DNA of 64,000 nucleotides from NCBI GenBank assembly GCA_021613535.1, contig CP075497.1:1364001-1428000 (forward strand). Direction: 5' to 3'. Below, in pieces: positions 36,601 through 47,327 of the stretch. The position numbers and the translations under genes were made by a program. This DNA is from Adineta vaga. Lineage: Eukaryota > Rotifera. Numbering within the stretch: the stretch's first letter is position 1; every line of letters begins with the position of its first letter. The notes under the pieces were generated by a model that did not search any database, was not told the DNA's origin, and was given only the letters and a program-made list of their open reading frames with translations.

Positions 36601-36873
36601 ATGTTGTTTCAAATCGTCCTATTAAGTCTGTTATTAGTGTCTCAAGCATCAATGATTTCAGCAATTATGCTTCAATGCCGATGCTGTCAATACAGTGGTT
36701 TGCTACAATCTAACGCTCGAAAATCGTGTTCATGTGTTGGCGAGAATGCAGGATCACCTTTTCAATACGATGGTTCAGCAATTCGCCCTTACGCCAGAGT
36801 GTGTCGCTTAAAATATCGTCCATTCTATAACCCTCATAAACCAAATCTATGTTGCCAAATATTCTTGGTCTAA
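36601..36873 (+). CDS. Small secreted cysteine-rich protein, unknown family
   Basis: 90 residues in one exon. The ATG at 36601 lies six bases after TATTTTCTAG, a good splice acceptor, which favours it over frames starting further upstream. Residues 1-21 form a signal peptide (MLFQIVLLSLLLVSQ). The mature part has eight cysteines at 26, 28, 29, 43, 45, 68, 84 and 85, in the pattern CxCC...CxC...C...CC, so up to four disulfides. It is basic with several Arg and Tyr. I know no family with this spacing. It could be an extracellular signal, defence or matrix peptide; nothing in the context decides. Confidence 0.6.
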   Translation: MLFQIVLLSLLLVSQASMISAIMLQCRCCQYSGLLQSNARKSCSCVGENAGSPFQYDGSAIRPYARVCRLKYRPFYNPHKPNLCCQIFLV

Positions 36874-37329
36874 TTTCTTTTCTGCTTTTTTCTGCTTGAT
36901 TATGACGCAAAAAATAAAATAAAATCCATGAAAACATTAGTTTCAATAGTTACATTACCTATAAAAAGTTTTAATCTGAAAAATTGAAAAATGATGAGCT
37001 CTTTGATAAAAATTAGCAGGTACACGTTACTTTTGTTTATACTAAATTCTGTTTATATCGTGATTGACTAGATAGAATTACAATCTTTTCCAAAGCTACA
37101 TAACTAGAATGCAGTCGTGAACTAATATAAAGATTTCTATATTGGCAATATATTTCTATTTAGACTCAACGACTATCATAAGTGTATTAAAAAATCGTAT
37201 TCGCTGCTTTTAATATAACTGTTTTGTCTATTGCAACATGGCTTCTTCAACTTGTAATAGGATGTCTTTTGATTTCAGCAATTATTATTTCTTTACCTTT
37301 TTAAATAGTAGACCAACAAAAAATTCATA

Positions 37330-37400
37330 TGCCACGGGCAGGAATCGAACCAGCGTTATCCGGACCACAACCGGGTGTACTACCATTATACTACCGCGGC
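37330..37400 (-). tRNA. tRNA-His (GTG anticodon)
   Basis: 71 bases that fold as a cloverleaf. The acceptor stem GCCGCGG pairs with CCGTGGC with one G-U pair, discriminator A. The D arm holds ATGGTAG, the anticodon loop is TTGTGGT with GTG at positions 34-36, and the T loop is TTCGATT. No CCA is encoded, as in eukaryotes, and no intron is present. A TTTTTT tract on the transcribed strand about ten bases downstream can end Pol III transcription. Two stem positions are mismatched: C-A at the base of the anticodon stem and U-U in the T stem. Confidence 0.88.
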
Positions 37401-37782
37401 GAGAATGAACTCAGTAAAACTTTTAGTTGTTTTTTAATTAGCAGTACTACGGGAAAAAAAGAAAGTTATTCTTTGTCTTCTACTACAGCTCTATCTATTA
37501 TTGAGATTGCTATAGAAAATATATCTTTTATACTTGTAATATATTTATTTTTGAATAAACTATGATAGGAAAAGAAAAAAAGACGAGTAAGTTATCTATG
37601 AATGCATACAAACATAAACGCAAAAGAAAATGAGAGATAAGCAGATAATGGAATGTGAACATTGGTTTGGTTTAAAAATTGTTTTAATAGTGAAAGAAAT
37701 ACTCGAATTTTACATTCACTAGATATCACTGTTCAGTAAATGAAAATCGAGATGAGATTCAAATATTCGAATGTATGATTGT

Positions 37783-40172
37783 TTAATCCATCTTAATATT
37801 AACATAAATATATCGAATAAAACGAAGAGAAGAGAAAAAGCCAATTGTACCAAGCATTAAAAAGAATACATAACAAGCGATTGATGTATAACCAAAGAAT
37901 TGCAACGTTTGCAATGTACCACGCATCTTGGAACGATTAAAATAAAAGAATACTGCGTATATAAACACGAATAAGCCGGTCGATCTAAATTAATGCGACA
38001 AGAAATAAATATGTGCTTGACAAATATACATGCAGAAAAACATACCCAGACGTGAGAATTGATTGCCACCACCATCTGTAATCTTCGGCAGCTAATTGAA
38101 AGTAAGTTAAAGCTATCGATATACATGCAGTAACAGATAGAAGAATAATAAAAACAATTGCTAATATGCCATATAACATGTAATGTTCACGACCCCAAAA
38201 TGTTGAAAATATATAATAAAGTTCAACACTAATCGCTGAAAATGGCAAGAAACCACCAATCAACATACGTGCAAAGCTGGAACGATACCAAGGTACTTGA
38301 GGAATTTCACGTGCAATGTTTTTTGTTCGACATGGTGAATCAAAATTGCCTGCCCAATTTTTACCAAAAATGCCACCCAAAACTGTCAACGGAAATCCAA
38401 CTAAAGGAAAAACATAATGTTACATATATATCAAATATTAAATAGAAAGGAGAAAAAAAACAATTATTTACCAAAAAGCCACATAAAAGCAAGAATAAGT
38501 ACAGTTGTATATGGTAATGCCTGTGTTGTTCCATATGCCCATGCGAATGAATTTATTATACACCAAATGATGAAAAATGGTACTGTAAAAAGATTTGCTG
38601 TTAAAATAATATTCCATGTCCAACGTTCACCTTGTAATTGACGATACATTCTTCCACTCATATATCCAGCTACACACGAAGTAAATGCATATAATATAAC
38701 ACCTGAAGCTATTAATGAACCATGACGATGTACAGTAAACATGCCACATACAGCAAATATTAGAATGCCAGTAAAAATCGATAGAAATTGACTACCAACG
38801 CCAAGTATTGAACAAAATAATTCACGATTAACTGGAAAACGAAATACATCTGTGTGAATTATTTTCCATCCATTTTCTTCTTCTGGTGAACCATCATCAT
38901 CTTCATCAGTTATTCGATTCAGATCATGTTTCAATATACGAGACTAAAAAATGAATGCATTCTTTATTTGATAAATGAATTCGTTTTTTTCAAATATCAT
39001 TATTACTATCAATAAACTGACAGAAAACAATGTAGTGAAAGAATGTGTTTTTTCGAGAATCAGCTATTCTTGTACTTACGAGAATAATAACGACGAAACC
39101 AATAAGAAGAAAGACAAGTACCATAGAATTAATTACAGATAACCAATGAACCTTTCAAATAAAACATTTTAATATAAAACAAAAATCAAAATCCAGGTAA
39201 AAACGAACCTCGAGTGTTTCGGGAAAGAAACCTGTATTAGCAATGTATTTTGCACGATCTTTATACGATGTTCTATACATTTAAAAGAAACTATACAAAA
39301 ATATAGAAAAAAAATGCAGATATTTACTCTGTTTCGTGCCATTTCGCTGAATAAGTATATTCAAGTTTAAGCGATGTTGCTGACTCATCATCTAATGATG
39401 TTGGTGGATGTTCTTTGGTGCTGATATTAACATAAATAATCTAAATATCAGAAAAAGTTCTTTTATCGTAAGAAGATCTATTCTTGTTCTCTTCATCGAC
39501 GTTCTAACCTGATTGTTGTTAACATGAAAATCAAAATGATGATGTGTATAAGCATAAATATGATGCTTATGTGGAAATAAATTTGTTTCTTCTACTTGTC
39601 CAACAAAACCTCGAATCGGAATATCATCAACAACAAATTCAAAATAATAAAATTCTTCGATTGCTAATCGTAATGCATTTAATTCTTCACTATTCAATGT
39701 TAATGAACATAATTGTTTATTAGTTATATCCTCTGAAAAGAAAAATCGATTAAGAAGAACCATCTCTTTTCAATTATTAGATATGCAAACCATTAAATTG
39801 AATTTCATATAAAGAATGAGCCATCCGATCTCCAGAAAGTACTTCACCCAATGTTAATTCTTTTGATACAATCTATTATTGCAATATAAATATTTTATTA
39901 ACTAGAATAAAATGAAATTTTTTCTCTATTCTTTTTTACTTTTAATGGACGGCAAACCGGAAGTGAATAGTAATGATATGTTTCTTGAGGATTAGAATAC
40001 GGACCAACTTTATTCACATACACAACAACCTTTAAGATAACAACAAAATATAAATATTTGTAAAAGTAAATGAGTCTTTTACATTATCTTTTGCGGTATA
40101 TTTCTTCTCATCGGCATTAACAATTACCAATAAACAAAGAAATAAGAAATGTTTAAAGAAAAACGACATCAT
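37783..40172 (-). CDS. TM9SF1: Transmembrane 9 superfamily member 1 (nonaspanin)
   Basis: Ten exons: 40172-40083, 40029-39940, 39872-39791, 39765-39509, 39440-39328, 39272-39209, 39151-39080, 38943-38472, 38400-38046 and 37984-37783; 598 residues against 606 in human. A signal peptide leads into a lumenal domain with [19 protein letters not shown] and [14 protein letters not shown]. Nine hydrophobic segments follow, with [13 protein letters not shown] at the cytosolic side of the second. The C-terminus [10 protein letters not shown] is specific to the TM9SF1 branch and contains the Golgi-retention KxD-type signal. These proteins act in Golgi and endosome sorting and autophagy. The start ATG-ATG directly follows CTATTTTAG, so the 5' end is formed by splicing, perhaps in trans. 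It is divergent from the TFIIA gene with 479 bp between. Confidence 0.95.
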
Positions 40173-40651
40173 CTAAAATAGATAGATGAAACTACTATTC
40201 GTTTGATGTTCAAGAATAAAAATATTAGAAATAACACATTTTCTTTGATAAAAATCTAATGAATACAGAAATATATCAACCTGTTTACATGCTCAACAGA
40301 CTGCATCGTTTTAGTCAACAACACATACTCATTCAATGTTATGTTCGTTTACTACTTTCATCATGATTACGACCTCCTGTATTAATTGGCAACATTAGTA
40401 ACCACTCAGAAGACAAGAAAAGATTATCATAAAAATTTTACATGTGAATACATATATTTATATACTTTCGAAGATGGCGCTAATTATCAATTCTTTTATT
40501 CAAAAAGAAAATTCTATAAAAAAAAGTAGAAAGTCTTTCAAAATCATCTTTTCTGTAATATATGAATTAATTTCATATGAAAAAAACAGATTCATTATAT
40601 AAAATACGTTTTTATGGCGCATATTTACTTTAATTAAATGTAAATTCAAGT

Positions 40652-41086
40652 ATGTCATCAGTTTATCAAATATATCGTTCAACGACAATAGGTTTAGCTC
40701 TTGATGATACACTACGTGAACTTGTTCGTCGACAAATCTTTACTCCTCGCATTGTTAATTATATTCTTGGTGTTTTCGATTATATAATTAATCAAAAATT
40801 AACATTTTCATCGTCGATTAAAGGAAAAAAAGAATCTTGTCTTCTTTTTAAAGGTCATCTTCTTTCCTATAGAGCATGTGATCAAGTTTGGACATTACTT
40901 TTTGATTCATTAACATTAACATCGACAACAGATTCTCTTTGGAAAATGATTTTAACTGATAAACATGAAAAAATCAAAATTATTTCTTGTCCAGCTACAA
41001 AATTAACTTCATCAACAACTGAAAAAATAACGACAAGTGAACTTCAAGTAAAGTCAGTAAAAAAAATCAAGTTTACATCAGATTGA
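40652..41086 (+). CDS. GTF2A2: Transcription initiation factor IIA gamma subunit
   Basis: Single exon, 144 residues. The N-terminal helical part (YQIYRSTTIGLALDDTLREL) and the beta part (FKGHLLSYRACDQVWTLLF, then KIIS) follow the small TFIIA subunit through its length. This subunit joins the alpha/beta subunit and stabilises TBP on the TATA box. Human and yeast proteins have about 109-122 residues. Here the C-terminus is longer by a Ser/Thr/Lys-rich tail (TSELQVKSVKKIKFTSD) of unknown use. A short insertion (SSSIKGKKES) sits before the beta part. Confidence 0.9.
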   Translation: MSSVYQIYRSTTIGLALDDTLRELVRRQIFTPRIVNYILGVFDYIINQKLTFSSSIKGKKESCLLFKGHLLSYRACDQVWTLLFDSLTLTSTTDSLWKMILTDKHEKIKIISCPATKLTSSTTEKITTSELQVKSVKKIKFTSD

Positions 41087-42251
41087 TTCGTTTTATCAAT
41101 GATTTATCTCTCGAAACTATTCGATCTTTCTAGGTAATGATTCTAAAGAATGTTTACAATAACAAAAGATAAATATTTTTCTTGTAGAATTACTGAGACA
41201 TTTGTTCGCTTCGTTATATATTTGAACATAACAAAAAAAAACGATGGTGAATGTCATGTTATTGATATATTCATTGATTAATGTGCGTGTTAGAGAAAAA
41301 GAAACATGTTGTCTGAATTGGTTGATCGTGTATAAGTTTAGTTTGTCTTTATCATCGATGATTCTATTCTCTAGATTGGTTAGTCGTTAGACATCGACAT
41401 GGAATATTTAGATAAATGAGTCGAATGAAGAGCGAGTATGTCTCAAGCGAATATGTCAGTTGAGGAAAAGAAAAACTCATTATATACTCAAGACAAATGA
41501 TCTTTTGCCGATATATATATATATATGTATTCGTCGATGTTTTAACCAACAGAGAAAGATTTTTCTTCATGTTTGTTCGTTCGAAGAATATGAAAGAAAA
41601 AGATTATTAATGATTTCCTTTCCTTTTTCTTTCAATGATCAAACGATGCGGTTGGACAAGAATAGATCGAGAGAAAAAAAAACAAGAAAAACTGAAAATG
41701 TCACACCGCATGTTTCATTGAAATAACATGATAACCATCTGACGACGTTAACAACAACAAAAAAAGAAATCAGATCAACGAAATTAATTTGTCATTTGTC
41801 TTGTTTTTAAAATTAAAACATTATTTTCTAATTTAGACGAAAGAAAAACTAAGTTCAATTGATTGTCATTTTCTTTTCTCCGACGAATCGATTAATTCAA
41901 ATGAGAATGTTATATTTAATACATAAGATTAAGAGAAGCATGATCTGCATGCTATCAGAAGAGATAAAAAAAAGGAAGAAATGATTAAGAATACATGCAC
42001 GAACTCAAAAAAGATAAGCATAACATTCACAAGCGACTTCATTTTTTGAGATTCTTTATTTTGGCTCTTATGACATGTACAAAACAACAATAACAACAGA
42101 GAACAAAAAGTGGTCATTCACATAGATATTGAAATGTTCGTAAAGAGAGAGAGAGAGAAAATGTAAATACAAGAGAGATTTTATAAAAAATAATGAATAA
42201 TTTCTTGTCAAATGAGAAAAATGTCATCAGTTTATCGGAAAAGAATCAATA
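41087..42251. other. Intergenic stretch downstream of Hox4
   Basis: About 1.2 kb without a supported gene. It holds a TA microsatellite at 41511-41526 and a GA run near 42140-42160. TFIIA-gamma and Hox4 converge on it. Confidence 0.5.
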
Positions 42252-43969
42252 TTAATTTGAAGATTCATCAGAAAAAGTTTCTTCTTTAATAAATGTTGAA
42301 TTAATCTCTTCTTCCTCCTCTTCTTCTTCTTCTTCTTCTTTTTTTATTAAATGTGGTGAAGAAGAATCCGATGATGTTGATGCTGCTGGTAATTGATCAG
42401 GTAGTTTAGATTTCGTATTCGGTAATTTATGATCTTTTTTCCATTTCATTCGTCTAAAATCGATTCAATTAGATAAAACATAATAAAAATTTCAAGAAAT
42501 AAACTAACCGATTTTGAAACCAAATTTTAATTTGTCTTTAAGAAGAAGAAAAAACAAAGAATAAGAAATAAATTTTCTTGAAAAAAAATAATCAAACCTT
42601 TCAGTTAAAACAAGTGAATGAGCTATTTCAATTCGTCGTCGTCGAGTTAAATATTTTGAAAAATGAAATTCTTTTTCCAGTTCTAAGTCAAATCAAAATT
42701 CGTTGTCTTTTTTACGAAAAAAAAAACCCTTTTACCTAAAACTTGATGACGTGTATAAGCTGTTCGAGCTCGTTTAGTTTCTCCATTTGTATAATTAATA
42801 ACTAAAAGAAAAGAGATCAGATGAATATTCTTCTATCCATTATTGAGTTCAACTGTCTGAGAAAAACAGATGAAGAGATTTCTGTTATTTTCACGAAGTT
42901 TAGGTCATTTATACTTCGAATGATAAGAGAAGTGTACGTTCATAACAATGAAATCTTTTGTTTGATTTAGTTTAAAGGAAAAGGTTAAATTTTGAATGAA
43001 AAAGAAATGTAACACTTTTCCATGTGATTCAAGCTGAGAAGAGAAGAAGACAATTTTGACATTTTCAAAATCAATGATATTTACAAAAGTCGTTAAAAAG
43101 ACATTTTATTCAAGGTGTTACTACGAAACTAAAACAAGTCAAACTGACTAAATAAATAATCAGATAAAAGAATTTGATTTCATAGAATGAATGATTACAG
43201 ACGATCATTAATCTTGTTTTTTTTTTCTTTTACCTGGATTATTAATATGTGCTTTACGCATCCATGGATAAATAACAGGTGGAGTTTGTTGTTTAGATAA
43301 CGAATCAATTGTTGATGATAATGGAATTAAATCGGAAGAATTTCGATCGATTGAAGATAGAGGAGATGATGAAGGAGGTGGAGCTGTTGGACTCATTGTT
43401 AAACCATAAAGATCAAGATTTACAGGATGAAGAGAATTTATCATATCAGTTTGAGAAAGACTATTTGATGAAGTTGACACATTATTTTCTTGATTATATG
43501 TTCCATTTGAATCATTATGACATGGATAAATACAAGAGCTATTCAAATTATTTATTAATTTTTTTCCTCTTCTATTCAAAAAAATTATTTCTTACTTTTG
43601 TGCAATATGGGCTGTTGTTGATGATGATGAAGGTGGAAGACCATTGTAACGATATAGATTCGTGGTATTATCTTGATAAAGATGATGAGTTGGATGAGAA
43701 TAAAGTGGAAGAATACGAGACGCTGTTTGGTGATATGAATGTTGACCATAATAGTCATTCAATGGTGATTGAATAAGACATGATGAAGTTGAAGATGAAT
43801 CAGTAGGAACATTAACACTGTTCGCAGATAATTGATGTACACCAGAATAAGTTGTATTTGTCCCATCATTTCCATAATTATAATGATGTTGATGATGATG
43901 ATGAGAAGGAGGATGAGGAGGATGATTGTTCATTGTATGAAGAGAAGGATACGGTGATAGAGAACTCAT
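42252..43969 (-). CDS. Hox4: Hox4 / Deformed homeobox protein
   Basis: Six exons: 43969-43596, 43571-43234, 42801-42736, 42682-42598, 42535-42509 and 42453-42252; 363 residues. The N-terminus MSSLSPYP is followed by a His/Pro-rich stretch. The hexapeptide [10 protein letters not shown] (exon 2) is the PBC-binding motif. The homeodomain reads [20 protein letters not shown], then [20 protein letters not shown], then [20 protein letters not shown], with the following NTK; this flank marks the Hox4/Dfd class. The C-terminus has a long Glu run. It is a nuclear patterning factor of the anterior body. Three introns cut the homeobox, and the fifth exon is only 27 bp. The 432 bp intron between hexapeptide and homeodomain matches the usual Hox intron. 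Confidence 0.95.
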
Positions 43970-45888
43970 GTATTCTTTTTTTTTTCTTCTCTTCTCTCTT
44001 TTTCTTTTTCTGTTCTCTTGTTAATGATAGTCTCAGTTTGTAGGAGTTAAGTGCAATAGTAAATGATCCTCTACAATAGCTGTTATTAATGATTGTAGAG
44101 AGACTCTTCGAATACAACTGATCAAATGATGAGAGAAAACAATGCAAGCAAACCTTGTCACACAAAACGACCTATTAAATCGATTAATGGATACTATAAA
44201 AGAAATATGTGAAAGGAAAAAAATCGATTTTTCTCTCATAAAAGATACAACGGCTGTAACCAATCAATATTCTTTAATCGTATTCTTGTTCTTTCTCATT
44301 TTTCATTGGTGTAAAAGAGAGCAGAAAAAAAATGTATAGGTCGACTTCATACATCTGTATCGAAGAGAGAAGGAAGAACAAATATGATATCTAATAAATC
44401 AATCAATCATTTCGATTCTGAAGAGAAAAACAAGTAATTTTTCAATCAAATCTCTTTCGTAAAAGTTATTCTGAATTTAGCAATATTTTTTTGTTTCCTT
44501 CACTTTAAATACTTCTCTATTCATGGCATTACTTTGAGTGAGTTGCGAAACATTATATTAGGAAAAAAATTTCAACTTTAATAGTTTGTTGTCATTGATA
44601 AGAGTAATAAACATATTTTTCGTATAGTATGTGTGTATGAGTGAAATATAAATCCAAGATCATTGATCTTTCTGTCTCGAATATCTTCTGTCGGTATTTC
44701 TTTTTGAAAATTTCAAATGTTCATCTGATTATCATCAATAGAATTCTTCATTTTTGCCATTTCTTTCTTTTTCGCTCGATAAAATTTTTTCCAAAGAACA
44801 GAAAAACAAAATCGATTAATAACTATTTACAACGAGAAACATGATAAGGCACGTTCACGGCGTAGTTTTAATTAAAAGAATCTGTTTTCTTTTCCTTATC
44901 AATAATTTCCTATCTAAAGTTAGAAGTGAATGTCTCTGAGCTATATTTTCGTTCGAAATGATCTAAGAAAGACAAGACGATTGTTTATCTAAAAAACTAA
45001 AGTTTATTCAATGAAATTAATGATCCGATTCATGTTTGTTCAATCTATGTCACTTAGAATAACCAAAAAGAATAGTTGACAACTAAATGATCATTTAAAT
45101 AGATTGAACAACAGCTATGTAAGTCTGACACCCACCATCGATTAAAAATACATTTTCTATGACCATTCTTTTTCTCTCTATTATTCACACATATTTCGTT
45201 TCGCAAACCATCATATCGAAACATGAACCAATCAATACTATTTGGTATTCATATATGATTCATTCATCCGTCAGATGTATATATATTAAATACTTCGTTT
45301 TCTCGATGAGAATATTAAGTTAGATTGTATGAACGATATATGTATCTTGTACGTGACTATCATCGTATTGTACAAAAAAAAGAAAAAAAGTTCAAAGAAA
45401 CATCTGATACTTGCAATGATGATTGTTATCGTCATATGACTTATTTCTTCAGAAATTAACTTTGATGAAAGTGATGATCTAAACGTGATTTTATACTAGA
45501 AAAAAAAACAGTTTCCTTGTAAGTAAAAGCTGAAGTACATCATCAAAATAGGATTAATCGAGAAATACGATCCTTGTGTGTTATACATAAGAAAAAAAGA
45601 AGAAAGTATTTTATCGAATTCTCAAGACATCATGTTTGAGAACGAATGAATTATTTAGATCAATATGTTTTATTTGAATTGATCGAGAATATAAGAAGAT
45701 TAATTTTGTTAATTAAAAACAATATATAAACATTATTTTGTTTATATTAAACACACTTGATTACATATAAAAAAATGATAAAGCAGGTCGATATGAATGC
45801 AATTTAATTGCATATAGATAATTTTTGATAGAATGAAAGGTATTTATGAAAGGGTTATTAGCATAAGTCGATTCTTGACTATATTTTT
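43970..45888. other. Intergenic stretch upstream of Hox4
   Basis: About 1.9 kb without a supported gene, the presumed upstream regulatory flank of Hox4. A pyrimidine tract at 43978-44014 lies just before the start codon. No second Hox gene is present. Confidence 0.5.
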
Positions 45889-46458
45889 CTAGTCGTCGTC
45901 GTCGTCGTCATCGTCATCACTTTCTGCTGTTGTTCGATGAGAATGAATTGTAGTATGATCATTGTCATCGTCATCATCATCGTCATTAAGTCTATGTAAT
46001 GTTTCATAAACAGTTGGACCTGTATAAAACATTGATAGAAGTGTTGAATTCTTTTCTTCTTCTTCTACTTCTTGATCTTCTTTGACTAATGAAATAGTTG
46101 CATTTTCATATGCAAAAGTAACAAAAACTTCTGTTTGATTAATATCAACTGGATCATCACATAAACTGAAATGAAGATCAGGAAGTGGTACTGAACAATT
46201 TTCAGTTTTAATTTGAATTTTAACACCTATTTCTGTTTCAGGAACAACATATAAATAAACTTCATTCGATTCTGATGTTGATGCATTAACTCGAATACAA
46301 GTTTCATTGACATTTGTTATTTCAATAATATGTTTTGCTATTGTATCGTTGTCACCTGCAATACAGTCCACAACACGAAATTGAAGAGATTCTTTGAGAA
46401 TTGGTGCTCCAAATACATATCCACTAGCAATTAATAAAAATAAAATCATATACGACAT
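45889..46458 (-). CDS. Secreted glycoprotein with poly-aspartate tail, unknown family
   Basis: One exon, 189 residues. A signal peptide (MSYMILFLLIASGYVFG, cut before AP) leads into a domain of about 120 residues with four cysteines and seven NxS/T sequons (NDT, NET, NAS, NCS, NQT, NAT, NST), mostly beta-like. The last 60 residues are acidic, with EVEEEE, a run of seven or eight Asp before a His/Thr segment, and nine Asp at the very end. Poly-Asp tails bind calcium in several extracellular and ER-lumen proteins, so a calcium-buffering or mineral-binding role is conceivable. There is no KDEL. I do not recognise the globular domain. Confidence 0.7.
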   Translation of the reverse strand: MSYMILFLLIASGYVFGAPILKESLQFRVVDCIAGDNDTIAKHIIEITNVNETCIRVNASTSESNEVYLYVVPETEIGVKIQIKTENCSVPLPDLHFSLCDDPVDINQTEVFVTFAYENATISLVKEDQEVEEEEKNSTLLSMFYTGPTVYETLHRLNDDDDDDDNDHTTIHSHRTTAESDDDDDDDDD

Positions 46459-47327
46459 TTTTACCTATTTATTATAAAGAATTTTGATGAAATATGTTAT
46501 TTGTTCGTTGACTGTGTAACAGAAAAAACCAATATGAAGAGTTAGACCAGCTGGTATACTAGTATTTTCTAGATAGAGAAATGAAAGAAATACTGTAGGA
46601 TAGAATTTTCCTAGTATTAATCATTCTAGAAAGAGATATAGATATTTATTCGTCATTATACCAAGGCTATTGCCCAAAAATATATGTCTAAGTTCTCTTT
46701 TCTTTCTTCATAAAGAGGAAAAGAAATCTGTCATTAACTTTAGTTATAAATAGAAATAGACAAACAAGGACATATTATCAAGTATGTTTTGTAGAAAAAG
46801 AAAACTCGTTTTTTTTCCGAATTGTTATAAACAATAGTTTTTCAATTGCAATATTTAACAATATTCAACATATTGTTCAGATCATAAAATAGAAGATTAT
46901 CTAATCTTCTTCAGGAATATTACATCTATTTTGACCTTTTATTCATTTGATTCTAGTTAACAAATGTCAGTTATATATCTCAGATGAAATTAAGCGTCAA
47001 CATGAAAATAAAGATTATTTGTTGAAAGATACAGTAAACAATATTGATATATCTTATTCATGGTTTAAGAACAATCTTTTCCCCCATATATATTCTGTCA
47101 GTATCAATTTTTCTCTAGAACTAAGACTCTGTATAGACTAACTAACATATATTAGTGGGAAATATTATTACTTAAGAAAAAAGAAATAGTCCAATGTATA
47201 GAACGTATATTATATAAATACATAGATAAATCTATAGGTCTTAATACTATTTAAACAATAATCACTCTTTCAATATAACAAAAAAGGAAAATCTGTAATT
47301 ATTTGTAAGAGAAAGAGAGAAATATAT
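46459..47327. other. Intergenic stretch
   Basis: About 870 bp, AT-rich, no supported gene. It lies between the start of the secreted protein gene and the end of the kinase gene, both on the minus strand. Confidence 0.55.

Noticed and set aside
37329-37565. Plus-strand frame beginning PRAGIEPALSGP
   Set aside because: It is a well-known artefact: translation of the antisense of a tRNA gene.
43309-43776. Plus-strand frame of 155 residues
   Set aside because: It is antisense to Hox4 exons 1 and 2, which have far better support.
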